A stretch of 47,143 nt of DNA from positions 1-47,143 of the forward strand of contig NZ_JACRAW010000155.1 of NCBI RefSeq assembly GCF_016213215.1, written 5' to 3'. The position numbers and the translations under genes are program-made. The notes under the pieces were generated by a model that saw only the letters and a list, made by a program, of their open reading frames with translations, was not told the origin of the DNA and did not search any database. This document shows positions 24,976-34,078 of this stretch, piece after piece; the first letter of the stretch is position 1; each line of letters opens with the position of its first letter. The stretch is from Bradyrhizobium sp. (GTDB lineage: Bacteria; Pseudomonadota; Alphaproteobacteria; Rhizobiales; Xanthobacteraceae).

Positions 24976-27900
24976 ATGCCGAACAAGATGTTGATCGATG
25001 CCACCCACCCGGAAGAGACCCGGGTTGTCGTGGTCCGTGGCAATCGCGTCGAGGAATTTGATTTTGAGACTGCCCAGCGCAAGCAACTGCGCGGCAATAT
25101 CTACCTCGCCAAGGTCACGCGGGTAGAACCTTCCCTCCAGGCCGCCTTCGTCGAATACGGCGGCAATCGCCATGGCTTTCTCGCCTTCAGCGAAATTCAT
25201 CCCGACTATTACCAGATCCCGGTTGCCGATCGGCAGGCGCTGATCGAAGCCGAGGAGCAGGCCCATCGGGAGGCGGAAGAGGAGAGCGAACGGTCGAATC
25301 ACCGCCGGCGCTCACGTAACCGCAGCGCCCGCCGCCGCGGGCACGGCGAACGGATCCAGAGCGAGATTGTCGAGGGCCTAACCTCTGAGCAGCCGATCGA
25401 CGCCGAGGCACATGCGGAAGGCGGCGCGGCGCATTCACACGAAGGCGAACAGCTCGAAGCGGCCGCCCATGACGAGTTCGCGCCCCACGACCACTTTGGC
25501 GACGAGCACGCGCATGATCACGACGGGCATGACCATGAGGCGCACCATGCCGAGGCGCACACGGGCGAGCGCGCCGAAGATGCACAGGCGATCGAGGCTC
25601 TCGCCTCGCCGCCCTCCGAGCCCGTTGCTCCGGCAGAGCCCCAATCCGCGGAAACACTGGAGCCGGCTGTCGCCGAAGCCCGCGACGAAGCTCCTGTTGC
25701 CGGCGCCGAGCACGGTACGGAAGAAGACGTCGAAGACGAGCACGACGAGGAAGCGTTCGCCGAAGAGACAGCGCAGTCCGAGCAGGCTGCTGACGAGCAG
25801 GACGAGGCTCCGCACGACCAACAGCTCGCCGACGCGCTTGCCGAGGACGATGAGGAGAGCGACGAGGAGATCGAAGAGGAACTCGTCGAATCGGTCGGCG
25901 GCGACGACGTGCTGGAAGAAGTGCCGGAGCGGACGTTCCGCCCCCGTCGCCAGTACAAGATCCAGGAAGTCATCAAGCGCCGCCAGGTGATGCTGGTGCA
26001 GGTGGTCAAGGAAGAGCGCGGCAACAAGGGCGCCGCGCTGACGAGCTATCTCTCGCTCGCGGGCCGCTATGCCGTCCTGATGCCCAACACCGCCCGCGGC
26101 GGCGGCATCAGCCGCAAGATCACTTCGGCGCAGGACCGCTCGCGGCTGAAGGAAGTGGTGCAGGACCTCGATGTGCCCGAGGGCATGGGCGTCATCCTGC
26201 GCACCGCGGGCGCCTCGCGGACCAAGCCGGAGATCAAGCGTGACTTCGAATACCTGCTCCGGCTGTGGGAGACCGTGCGCGACATGACCTTGAGGTCGCA
26301 GGCCCCCACCCTCGTCTACGAGGAAGGCTCGCTGATCAAGCGCTCGTTGCGCGATCTCTACAACAAGGAGATCGATGAAATCCTGGTCGCGGGCGAAGGC
26401 GGCTATCGCGAAGCGCGCGATTTCATGAAGATGCTGATGCCGACCAACGTTCGCGCGGTGAAGCTCTATCGCGACGGCCAGCCGCTGTTCTCGCGCATGG
26501 GAGTGGAGAGCCAGCTCGACGCGATGTTCTCCCCGACCGTGCAGCTGCGCTCCGGCGGTTATATCGTCATCAACCAGACCGAGGCGCTGGTCTCGATCGA
26601 CGTCAACTCCGGCCGCTCGACGCGGGAGCATCATATCGAAGACACCGCGCTGAAGACCAATCTGGAGGCGGCCGAAGAGGTCGCGCGCCAGCTGCGCCTG
26701 CGCGACCTTGCCGGCCTCATCGTCATCGACTTCATCGACATGGACGAGAAGCGCAACAACCGCTCGGTCGAACGCAAGCTCTCCGACTGCCTGAGGCAGG
26801 ACCGCGCGCGCATTCAGGTCGGGCGCATCTCGCATTTCGGCCTTCTGGAGATGTCGCGCCAGCGCATCCGCGCGAGCGTCCTGGAGAGCTCGACCGAACC
26901 CTGCCCGCAATGCGGCGGCACCGGCCATGTGCGTTCGGTATCCTCGGTCGCGCTGCAGCTCTTGCGCGGGCTAGAGGAAATCCTGATGAAGGGCGCGACC
27001 CACAATCTGGTGGTGCGCACCCGCACGGATGTCGCGCTCTACGTCCTCAACCACAAGCGCAGTCATCTGCGCGACCTCGAAAACAGCTTCAAGGTCACGT
27101 TGTCGATCATCGCCGATCAGTCGGTGACCGGCCTGCAATCCTACGTCATCGATCGCGGCGAACAGGTGCATACGCTGGAGGCCGCAAAGGCGCTGCTCGC
27201 GGCGCAAGCCGCAGCCGGCCCGATGTCGACCGAAGAGGCCTTCGACGAGGAAGAGCCGTTCGACATCGAGACCGAGTCCGAAGTGGAGACCGAGGAAACC
27301 GAAGGTCTCTCCGACGAACAGGCAGCCGAGGCAAGCGAGGGCGATGGCCAGCAGCGGCGCAAGCGACGCCGCCGCCGCCGCGGCCGTGCCGGCGGCGCGC
27401 GCGAAGCCGAGCCGCGCGAGGATCGCGACGATACCGTGCTGCGCGAGGACACCGAGCCGACGCTTCCGGAGCCTCTGATTGCCGAAGGGCAGGAAGAAGA
27501 GCCTGTATCCGAGGAGGACGAGGGCGAGGAGCAGTCAGCTCTGGCGCGCACCGAACAGCTCGGCAGCGAGCGGCGACGCAGGCGCGGACGCCGCGGCGGC
27601 CGCCGCCGGCGTGGCGGTCCGGAGGATGGCCTCGCAGGATCGATCACCGACGAACTCAGGCCGAGCTTCCCGTCCGAGGCGGCCGAGGCCGTGGCCGATT
27701 TCGATGGCTTCACGGCACAACCTTCGCCGCCCATCGCAGAGCCGGAAGCAGCCTCCCCCCAACCGACGACGCAGGACCAGCCCGGGGCCGAGCCAGCGCC
27801 TGCCGTCGCCGAAGAGTCTGCGGCAGAGAGCGAAAAGGCCGCGCGCCGCCGCTCCACGGTCCGCGAGAAAGTCAGCTTCCTGTCCAGCGGTCCGTCAGAG

Positions 27901-28059
27901 CCGGCCGCGCCGGTTATCCCGTCGGCAATCGAGCCTGCCCCCGCACCGGTCGCAGCACCGGCTCCGGCTGCTGAAGTCTCGAACGAGCCGGCAAGCGAAA
28001 GCCCGACCCGGCCTCGCCGTGCGGGCTGGTGGTCGCGCCGGTTCGGCGGTGGCGAATAA
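24976..28059 (+). CDS. rne: Ribonuclease E
   Basis: 1,027-residue endoribonuclease, the core of the RNA degradosome and of rRNA/tRNA maturation. The S1 RNA-binding domain starts at about residue 37 (RGNIYLAKVTRVEPSLQAAF), is interrupted after GFLAFSEI by a ~240-residue acidic, His-rich insertion, and resumes at YKIQEVIKRRQVMLVQV near 330. The DNase I-like catalytic part has SIDVNSGR and IVIDFIDMD with the Mg-binding aspartates, and the zinc link is CPQCGG. The C-terminal ~290 residues are a disordered scaffold of alternating acidic and Arg-rich blocks (RRKRRRRRRGRAGG), ending RAGWWSRRFGGGE. A strong terminator follows. The split S1 is typical of alphaproteobacteria. Confidence 0.96.
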   Translation: MPNKMLIDATHPEETRVVVVRGNRVEEFDFETAQRKQLRGNIYLAKVTRVEPSLQAAFVEYGGNRHGFLAFSEIHPDYYQIPVADRQALIEAEEQAHREAEEESERSNHRRRSRNRSARRRGHGERIQSEIVEGLTSEQPIDAEAHAEGGAAHSHEGEQLEAAAHDEFAPHDHFGDEHAHDHDGHDHEAHHAEAHTGERAEDAQAIEALASPPSEPVAPAEPQSAETLEPAVAEARDEAPVAGAEHGTEEDVEDEHDEEAFAEETAQSEQAADEQDEAPHDQQLADALAEDDEESDEEIEEELVESVGGDDVLEEVPERTFRPRRQYKIQEVIKRRQVMLVQVVKEERGNKGAALTSYLSLAGRYAVLMPNTARGGGISRKITSAQDRSRLKEVVQDLDVPEGMGVILRTAGASRTKPEIKRDFEYLLRLWETVRDMTLRSQAPTLVYEEGSLIKRSLRDLYNKEIDEILVAGEGGYREARDFMKMLMPTNVRAVKLYRDGQPLFSRMGVESQLDAMFSPTVQLRSGGYIVINQTEALVSIDVNSGRSTREHHIEDTALKTNLEAAEEVARQLRLRDLAGLIVIDFIDMDEKRNNRSVERKLSDCLRQDRARIQVGRISHFGLLEMSRQRIRASVLESSTEPCPQCGGTGHVRSVSSVALQLLRGLEEILMKGATHNLVVRTRTDVALYVLNHKRSHLRDLENSFKVTLSIIADQSVTGLQSYVIDRGEQVHTLEAAKALLAAQAAAGPMSTEEAFDEEEPFDIETESEVETEETEGLSDEQAAEASEGDGQQRRKRRRRRRGRAGGAREAEPREDRDDTVLREDTEPTLPEPLIAEGQEEEPVSEEDEGEEQSALARTEQLGSERRRRRGRRGGRRRRGGPEDGLAGSITDELRPSFPSEAAEAVADFDGFTAQPSPPIAEPEAASPQPTTQDQPGAEPAPAVAEESAAESEKAARRRSTVREKVSFLSSGPSEPAAPVIPSAIEPAPAPVAAPAPAAEVSNEPASESPTRPRRAGWWSRRFGGGE

Positions 28060-28072
28060 CATGAACATCAAA

Positions 28073-28099
28073 CCGCCCGGCCCCGCCGGGCGGTTTTTT
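28073..28099 (+). terminator. Rho-independent terminator of rne
   Basis: CCGCCCGG - CCCCG - CCGGGCGG followed by six T residues: an 8-bp GC stem (28073-28080 with 28086-28093) and T run 28094-28099, starting 14 bases after the rne stop. Confidence 0.93.
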
Positions 28100-28124
28100 G
28101 ATTCCGGGCTCGACTAGACAAACC

Positions 28125-29363
28125 ATGTCCAGACAAAGCGCGATCGTCCTCGGTGCCGGCATGGTCGGCGTCGCCTCGGCCCTGCATCTCGTGCGGCGCG
28201 GCTGGTCGGTGGTGCTGGTCGACCGCAGGGAGCCCGGCCGGGAGACGAGCTACGGCAATGCGGGCATCATCCAGAGTGAAGCCGTGCGGCCCTACGCCAT
28301 GCCGCGCGATCTGGACTCGTTCGTGAGGATCGCGACGGGCCGCGCCAATGAGGTGCGCTATCGCTTGATGTCGCTGCCGCACCATGTCGGCCCGCTGCTG
28401 CGTTACTGGTGGCATTCCGCGCCCGCGCGCCATCGCCGCATTACGCTCGCCTATGCCGCCATCATCGCGCACGCCACGTCCGAGCACGATGTTCTGATCC
28501 GCGACGCCGACGCAGGCGCGCTCGTGCGGCACGACGGCTATCGGCTTCTGCACCGTGACCGGGCGGCGCTCGACGAGGCCGTTGCGATCGCGGAAGCCAA
28601 TCGCCGCGAATTTGGCGTGCAGTTTCGCGTTCTGACCGGACGCGAGCTCGCCAAGGCCGAGCCGATTCTGAAGGACGACCTGCCCGGCGCCATCCACTGG
28701 CTGGATCCCTGGACTGTATCGGATCCTGGCGGACTGGTCGCGGCGTATGCCAATCTCTTCTGCCGCCTCGGCGGCACGCTCCTGCGGGGAGATGCGCAGG
28801 CTCTGACGCAGACTTCCTCCGGCTGGACACTTGCGACCGAAGCGGGACGCATCGATGCCGAAGCTGCCGTGGTGGCGCTTGGGCCATGGTCCCCTGATCT
28901 GTTGCGCCGCTTCGGCTATGGTTTTCCGCTGGTGCGCAAGCGCGGCTATCACCGCCATTATCGCGGAGGTCGCACGCTCGATCTGCCGCTGGTGGACCCG
29001 ACCTTCGGTTATGCGATGGCGCCGATGGCAGATTCATTGCGCATCACCAGCGGCGCCGAGCTTACAAGCCCCGAGGCGGCGCCGACGCCGGTCCAGCTCA
29101 CGCGCGCCGAAGCCGTAGCACGGGAACTGCTCGATCTCGGCACCGCCGTCGAGACCACGCCATGGTGCGGCACCCGGCCCTGCACGCCCGACATGCTCCC
29201 CGTCATCGGCCGCGCCACGCGGCACCGGGGCCTGTGGCTGAACTTCGGGCACGGCCACCAGGGATTTACCCTGGGGCCCGCGACCGGCCGCCTGCTTTCC
29301 GAACTGATGAGCGGCGAAGCGCCGGCCGTGGACCCTTCGCCCTACCGGCCGGACCGCTTCTGA
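28125..29363 (+). CDS. FAD-dependent oxidoreductase (DadA-like)
   Basis: 412-residue flavoenzyme of the DAO / D-amino-acid dehydrogenase family. The N-terminal FAD-binding motif is IVLGAGMVGVASALHLVRRG, and YGNAGIIQSEA is the DadA-type loop that follows. The C-terminal PWCGTRPCTPDMLPVIG and GHGHQGFTLGP close the FAD site. It probably deaminates a D-amino acid or another secondary amine and passes electrons to quinone; the substrate is unknown. ATG 28125 is used because the upstream TTG reading would overlap the rne terminator. No ribosome site is strong, and the gene appears to stand alone. Confidence 0.87.
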   Translation: MSRQSAIVLGAGMVGVASALHLVRRGWSVVLVDRREPGRETSYGNAGIIQSEAVRPYAMPRDLDSFVRIATGRANEVRYRLMSLPHHVGPLLRYWWHSAPARHRRITLAYAAIIAHATSEHDVLIRDADAGALVRHDGYRLLHRDRAALDEAVAIAEANRREFGVQFRVLTGRELAKAEPILKDDLPGAIHWLDPWTVSDPGGLVAAYANLFCRLGGTLLRGDAQALTQTSSGWTLATEAGRIDAEAAVVALGPWSPDLLRRFGYGFPLVRKRGYHRHYRGGRTLDLPLVDPTFGYAMAPMADSLRITSGAELTSPEAAPTPVQLTRAEAVARELLDLGTAVETTPWCGTRPCTPDMLPVIGRATRHRGLWLNFGHGHQGFTLGPATGRLLSELMSGEAPAVDPSPYRPDRF

Positions 29364-29372
29364 GCAGTCTCT

Positions 29373-29560
29373 TCAATCCGTCGTGATGGCGGTTTCGACG
29401 TCCGACGGATCGATCTGCTTGTTCAGGTTCTCGTGCAGCCGCTGGTGATCGAGCTCGCCTTCCACCACGACACGAACACGGCCGCGACGCCGTTGCCGGT
29501 GATGTTGGTAAGCGCGCGAACCTTGCTCATGAACTTGTCGATCGAGAATCCGATCGCCAT
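29373..29560 (-). pseudogene. dctA: C-terminal remnant of a DctA-type dicarboxylate transporter
   Basis: Minus-strand reading from 29560 gives MAIGFSIDKFMSKVRALTN then ITGNGVAAVFVSWW before a premature stop. A one-base shift near the end of that run continues as VVEGELDHQRLHENLNKQ, then IDPSDVETAITTD and a stop at 29375-29373. This is the end of DctA/GltP-family carriers (the DKFMSxxRALTNxxGN ... EGELD signature). Everything before the last ~60 residues is gone. It occupies most of the 286-base gap between the oxidoreductase and bioY. Confidence 0.8.
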
Positions 29561-29649
29561 GCTCCTTTAGAACCCGTCCCCGCCGGCTTACGGCGTTCCT
29601 CCAGAGCCACCAAGATCATTAGGCCGAGATAGCTCTAACGGACGGCAAT

Positions 29650-30264
29650 TCAGTCCCGATCGAGATGGCGCCTTGCCGCCGGCAGGAGCGCCGCGCCGAG
29701 CGCGGTCTTGACGATCGAGCCGACGATGAAAGGGACGACACCCACCACCCAGGCCTTCTCGGCACCAAAATTCATCCCGGCGGCGAGCCAGGCAAATCCG
29801 GCCGCAAGGATGATAACGTGCCCCAATGCCATCGCCGCAAACAGGGAGGATACCGAGCGGTCCCATCCGCGTTCGCTCAGCCAGCCGGTGACGAACGCCG
29901 CACCGACGAAGCCGGCGAGGTATCCCGCCGTCGGACCCATCAGCGGCGCGATGCCGCCGACCGGTCCCGCGAAGACCGGCAACCCGAGCGCGCCCTCGGC
30001 CAGATAGGCCATCACGGTGATACTTCCGAGCCGCGCGCCGCAACCGGCTCCGATCATCAGCACGACCAGAGTCTGCATCGTCATCGGAACGTATGGAAGG
30101 GGGACGTTGACCTTGGCCGAGAGCGCGAGCAGCGCCGAGCCGAGGACGACCAGGACGGTCGCGCGCCCCACCTCGGCCGTCGTGCCATGCGCGGCCGGCC
30201 ACAGCGCGGCCATGAGAGGAAGACGGGCCGCCGAGGCGGGCTTGGAGTCAAACTTGGGTGTCAT
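29650..30264 (-). CDS. bioY: Biotin transporter BioY
   Basis: 204-residue membrane protein, the substrate-binding S component of biotin ECF transporters. Six hydrophobic helices are visible, with family motifs KVNVPLPYVPMTMQTLVVLM, GARLGSITVMAYLAEGALGLPVFA and GPTAGYLAGFVGAA. No BioM or BioN gene is nearby; solitary BioY can work alone or share an energising module. The ATG at 30264 is preferred over an upstream reading that would overlap the aminotransferase gene. It starts 34 bases after the aminotransferase stop on the same strand, so the two are likely one transcript. Confidence 0.93.
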   Translation of the reverse strand: MTPKFDSKPASAARLPLMAALWPAAHGTTAEVGRATVLVVLGSALLALSAKVNVPLPYVPMTMQTLVVLMIGAGCGARLGSITVMAYLAEGALGLPVFAGPVGGIAPLMGPTAGYLAGFVGAAFVTGWLSERGWDRSVSSLFAAMALGHVIILAAGFAWLAAGMNFGAEKAWVVGVVPFIVGSIVKTALGAALLPAARRHLDRD

Positions 30265-30298
30265 GAGCAACTCGCTTTGGTTAGGTCTGTCGAAAAAG

Positions 30299-31492
30299 TC
30301 AGCGCCTGTTGAGCCATGCGGTGATGCGGGCAACGGCCTCCTGCATCTCCGCGGCCGAGCCGGCGTAGCAGAAGCGGACGAAGGAGCGACCATGCACCGG
30401 GTCGAAATCGCTGCCCGGGGTCGCGGCGACGCGCGCTTGTTCCAGCATCTGCTTGGCGAACTCGAAACTGTCGGAGGTGAAATCCGACACGTCGGCGTAG
30501 AGATAGAACGCGCCGTCCGCCGGCAAGAACTTCTTGAGGCCGGCCTTCGGAAGTCCCTCGATCAGGATGCGGCGGTTCTCCTGATAGCCGTGCTTGATCT
30601 CTTCCATTTCGTCGCGACCGTCGAATGCGGCCTCCGCCGCGATCTGCGACAGCGTCGGCACCGAGATCGACAGATTCTGCTGCAGCCGTTCGATCGGCCG
30701 CGCCAGGGTTTCGGGCACGACCATCCACCCGACCCGCCATCCCGTCATGCAGAAATACTTCGAGAACGAATTGATGACGAGCGCCTGCTCCGACAGCTGC
30801 GCCGCCGTCACCGCCGGAAAGGCGTAGTCGAGACCGTGATAGATCTCGTCGGAGATGAAGCGAATGCCCGCGCCCTGCGCCGCCGACATCAGGCTCGAAA
30901 GCGCTTCCTTCGACATCATCGTGCCGGTCGGATTGGCCGGGCTTGCCACCAGAACGCCCTTCAGCGGCGTCTTGCGATGGGCGGCAAGCAGAGCTTCGCC
31001 CGTCAGGGCGTGACGCGTCGCGCTTGATGTCTCGATCAGTACCGGCTCGCAGCCGAGCGCCGTCAGGATGTGGCGGTATGGCGGATAGCCCGGTACCGTG
31101 ACCGCGACCCGGTCGCCGGGCTCGAACAGCGTGAGAAACGCCAGGACGAAGCCGCCGGAGGAACCCGTGGTCACCACCACTCGGTCGGGGCTCACTGAGC
31201 AGCCGTAGGTGTCACGATAATGCCGCGCGATGCGCTCACGCAGCGAGGGAATGCCGAGAGCGGAGGTGTAGTCGATTCGCCCGGAATCGAGCGCGGCGTG
31301 GGCGGCAACGATCGCCGCCTTCGGCGCCGAGGCCGCAGGCTGCCCGACTTCCATGTGGATGACGTGACCGCCGGCCGCCTCGATGCGCGCGGCGGCGGCC
31401 ATGACGTCCATGACCATGAATGGAGGAACATCGCTGCGGCGGGATGGCGTCAACAGCTGCCCTGCCCGGTCTCTTACTGTCGCATCAAGCAT
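30299..31492 (-). CDS. Class I/II aminotransferase
   Basis: 397-residue PLP-dependent aminotransferase of fold type I (AspC-like subgroup I-gamma). The pyridoxal-binding lysine is Lys245 in NSFSKYFCMTGWRVGW. Supporting residues are Asn187 in SPANPTG, Asp215 and Tyr218 in ISDEIYHG, and the C-terminal substrate-carboxylate arginine in FVRFCYAG. The N-terminal MEVGQPAASAP is the family's glycine-rich loop. The substrate is not predictable. Because bioY follows in the same likely operon, a link to biotin-precursor amino-group chemistry is possible but unproven. It is divergent from the M48 protease. Confidence 0.88.
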   Translation of the reverse strand: MLDATVRDRAGQLLTPSRRSDVPPFMVMDVMAAAARIEAAGGHVIHMEVGQPAASAPKAAIVAAHAALDSGRIDYTSALGIPSLRERIARHYRDTYGCSVSPDRVVVTTGSSGGFVLAFLTLFEPGDRVAVTVPGYPPYRHILTALGCEPVLIETSSATRHALTGEALLAAHRKTPLKGVLVASPANPTGTMMSKEALSSLMSAAQGAGIRFISDEIYHGLDYAFPAVTAAQLSEQALVINSFSKYFCMTGWRVGWMVVPETLARPIERLQQNLSISVPTLSQIAAEAAFDGRDEMEEIKHGYQENRRILIEGLPKAGLKKFLPADGAFYLYADVSDFTSDSFEFAKQMLEQARVAATPGSDFDPVHGRSFVRFCYAGSAAEMQEAVARITAWLNRR

Positions 31493-31654
31493 CGATATCT
31501 GCTAATTCGCTTCTCGCCGGTCGAGGACCGGCGGGACGGCGCCGTTTGCGCCCCAGACTGGCCGCATTGTGCGGCTTGTAAGGGACATATCCCGTATCCG
31601 CTCCGCCGCCAACCGTCAAAACCGATCAAAGAGATCGCTTTCCAAGGCTGCTCT

Positions 31655-33058
31655 ATGCTGCTCCGCATATCCCTGCGCAAGAAGACCGCCGCCCTGACCG
31701 CCGTCGTCACCGCGGCCGCACTTGCCGTTTCGCCGATGGCCGCGCAGGCCCAGGAGAGGAAGGGGCCGCCGGTCCTGCGCGACACCGAGACGGAGCAGTT
31801 GCTGCGCGACTACACGCGGCCCATCCTGCGCGCTGCCGGTCTGGAAAAGCAGAACATCCATATGGTCATCGTCAACGACAGCTCGTTCAACGCTTTCGTC
31901 GCCGATGGCCGCCGGATCTTCGTCAACTACGGCGCGATCATGCAGTCGGAGACACCGAACCAATTGATCGGCGTGCTTGCGCACGAGACCGGGCACCTTG
32001 CCGGCGGCCACCTCTCCAAGCTTCGCGAGCAGCTGGCGAATGCGCAGACCCAGATGATCATCGCCATGCTGCTCGGCGCCGGCGCCGTCATTGCCGGCGC
32101 GAGGGGCGGCAATGCGAACAGCGGGCTCGCCAACGCCGGCGCGGCCGCGATTGCCGGTCCGCAGGAGATGATCCGTCGCTCGCTGCTGTCCTATCAGCGC
32201 CAGCAGGAAGAGAACGCCGACCGCGCGGGCGTGAAGTTCCTGACCGCAACCGGCCAATCGCCGAGGGGTATGTACGAGACGTTCAAGCGCTTCAGCGGCG
32301 AAAGCCTGTTTGCCGCGCGAGGCGCCGATCCCTATCTGCAGTCGCACCCGATGCCGTCCGATCGCGTTGCCGCGCTCGCGGAGCTCGCCCGCACCAGCCC
32401 GTATTGGGACAAGAAGGATGACGCGGCCCTGCAACTGCGTCACGACATGGTGCGCGCGAAGATCTCGGCCTTCATGGAACGGCCGGAAACCGTCTATCGA
32501 CGTTATCCGCCGTCCAATGACAGCCCGCCGGCCCGCTACGCGCGGGCGATCGTCACCTATCTTCACGGCGATCTGCGCAGCGCACTTTCCCAGATCGATG
32601 CGCTGATCCAGGTGCAGCCGAACAACCCCTACTTCCATGAAGTGCGCGGCCAGGCCCTCCTTGAAAGCGGCAAGCCGGCCGAGGCGATCGCGCCGCTGCA
32701 GAAGGCCGTTCAGCTCTCGGGCAGCGCGCCGCTCATGGAGATGTTACTTGGACAGGCGCTGGTCGGAACCGAGAATAAGGCCTACACGGACGAGGCGATC
32801 CGGATTCTCAGGGCCGCGGTGATGCGCGAGCCGGAGGCGCCGCTCGGCTACATGCAGCTCGCCATGGCCTATGGCAGAAAGGGAAACTACGCGGAAGCGG
32901 ACCTTGCATCGGCGCAAGCCGCCTACCTTCGCGGCGACAACAAGACCGCGCGCGAACTCGCCACGCGCGCCAAGACGCGTTTCGCGATCGGCACCCCTGG
33001 CTGGGTCAAGGCCGACGACATCGTCACGGCGAAGCCCCCGGGCCAGCGCAGCAACTAG
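31655..33058 (+). CDS. M48 metalloprotease with TPR tail (BepA-like)
   Basis: 467-residue exported zinc protease. The signal peptide ends near AAQAQ (residue 33). The catalytic HETGH is at 110-114 with the third ligand in EENADRAG near 186; a glycine/alanine-rich hydrophobic stretch lies between (about 133-170). The C-terminal half contains tetratricopeptide-type helices (YLHGDLRSALSQIDALIQVQPNNPY). BepA-like proteases monitor outer-membrane protein assembly in the periplasm, and that role is inferred from this architecture. ATG 31655 gives the signal peptide; the frame stays open upstream but only as antisense of the aminotransferase gene. A DsbA-family gene follows 86 bases later. Confidence 0.92.
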   Translation: MLLRISLRKKTAALTAVVTAAALAVSPMAAQAQERKGPPVLRDTETEQLLRDYTRPILRAAGLEKQNIHMVIVNDSSFNAFVADGRRIFVNYGAIMQSETPNQLIGVLAHETGHLAGGHLSKLREQLANAQTQMIIAMLLGAGAVIAGARGGNANSGLANAGAAAIAGPQEMIRRSLLSYQRQQEENADRAGVKFLTATGQSPRGMYETFKRFSGESLFAARGADPYLQSHPMPSDRVAALAELARTSPYWDKKDDAALQLRHDMVRAKISAFMERPETVYRRYPPSNDSPPARYARAIVTYLHGDLRSALSQIDALIQVQPNNPYFHEVRGQALLESGKPAEAIAPLQKAVQLSGSAPLMEMLLGQALVGTENKAYTDEAIRILRAAVMREPEAPLGYMQLAMAYGRKGNYAEADLASAQAAYLRGDNKTARELATRAKTRFAIGTPGWVKADDIVTAKPPGQRSN

Positions 33059-33144
33059 ATGTAAACCGCACTGTCACTCGATCAGAAAACTCCACTTGAT
33101 CAGAAACTTCTGTTAGAACCGGCTTTCAGCAAGAGGATTTATCG

Positions 33145-33912
33145 ATGCCTTCGTCACGCCTGCTCGTTCCCGCGCTGCTTGCGCTCGCTCTTTGCTGCGT
33201 CCCGAAGGTCGCCTCCGCCGACAGCTTCTCCGACGCCCAGCGCGGGGATATCGAGTCGATCGTCAGGAATTACCTGATTGCCCATCCCGAAGTGCTCGAA
33301 GAGGCGATGGCCGAGCTCAGCAAGCGCCAGGCCGCCGCCGAAACCAAGAAGCACGAAGCAAGCATCACACAAAATGCCGATGCGATCTTCAACTCGCCGC
33401 GCGGCGTGGTCGTCGGCAACCGCGACGGCGACGTCACCTTCGTCGAATTCTTCGATTACAATTGCGGCTACTGCAAGCGCGCGATGGTCGACATGATGGA
33501 TCTGCTCAAGACCGATCCGAAGCTGAAGATCGTGCTCAAGGAGTTTCCGGTATTGAGCCAGGGCTCGATCGAAGCGGCGCAAGTGGGCGTCGCGGTGCGC
33601 ATGCAGGACCCATCCGGCAAGAAATATCTCGACTTCCACCAGAAGCTGCTCAACGGCCGCGGCCCCGCCGACAAGGCGCGCGCCCTTGCCGCCGCCAAGG
33701 ACGCGGGCCTTGATGTCGCGCGGATCGAGAAGGACTTGTCGAGTCCGGAGGTGCGCGCAACGCTCGAGGAGAACTTCAAGCTCGCCGAAGCGATGGGCAT
33801 GAACGGAACGCCGAGCTACGTGATCGGCAAGCAGATCGTGATCGGTGCCATCGGTGTGGACGGCTTGAGGGAAAAGATCGGCATCGCGCGCTGCGGCAAG
33901 GCGTCGTGCTGA
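33145..33912 (+). CDS. DsbA family thiol:disulfide interchange protein
   Basis: 255-residue periplasmic oxidoreductase with a signal peptide (cleavage near ASADS, residue 25), an N-terminal helical segment (about 30-80) like Com1/ScsC-type proteins, and a thioredoxin fold with active site CGYC (Cys107, Cys110) and the cis-proline loop NGTPSYVIG. It forms or isomerises disulfides in exported proteins. The extra C-terminal cysteines (ARCGKASC) are unusual and could form a second disulfide. AGAGGA provides the ribosome site. It follows the M48 protease and ends at a strong terminator. Confidence 0.92.
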   Translation: MPSSRLLVPALLALALCCVPKVASADSFSDAQRGDIESIVRNYLIAHPEVLEEAMAELSKRQAAAETKKHEASITQNADAIFNSPRGVVVGNRDGDVTFVEFFDYNCGYCKRAMVDMMDLLKTDPKLKIVLKEFPVLSQGSIEAAQVGVAVRMQDPSGKKYLDFHQKLLNGRGPADKARALAAAKDAGLDVARIEKDLSSPEVRATLEENFKLAEAMGMNGTPSYVIGKQIVIGAIGVDGLREKIGIARCGKASC

Positions 33913-33920
33913 GCGCGCGC

Positions 33921-33958
33921 CGGGCAATCTGCAAATAGGCGGGCAATCTGCAAATAGG
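33921..33958. repeat. 19-bp perfect tandem duplication
   Basis: CGGGCAATCTGCAAATAGG occurs twice head to tail (33921-33939, 33940-33958), between the DsbA stop and its terminator. It is most simply a replication-slippage duplication. Confidence 0.85.
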
Positions 33959-33972
33959 AATGGGTAAGAAAA

Positions 33973-33997
33973 GGCCGGCTGGACAGCCGGCCTTTTT
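33973..33997 (+). terminator. Rho-independent terminator after the DsbA gene
   Basis: GGCCGGCT - GGAC - AGCCGGCC (33973-33992) followed by TTTTT. The preceding AAAA means it could also stop transcription coming from the opposite direction. Confidence 0.93.
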
Positions 33998-34078
33998 GTT
34001 GCGCCGCGCACCAGGCGCCGAACCAAGAGCGAGACGACCACAACCAAAGGAGTGATCGCACCAGAGGAGCCCCTCCGC

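Noticed and set aside
25435..26928. 497-codon open frame antisense to rne
   Set aside because: Mirror of conserved RNase E codons; no recognisable motifs and no promoter or ribosome site.
31561..31575. GCCGCA-TTG-TGCGGC hairpin in the aminotransferase-M48 gap as a terminator
   Set aside because: It lies between divergent genes and lacks a T run, so it cannot be a conventional terminator for either.
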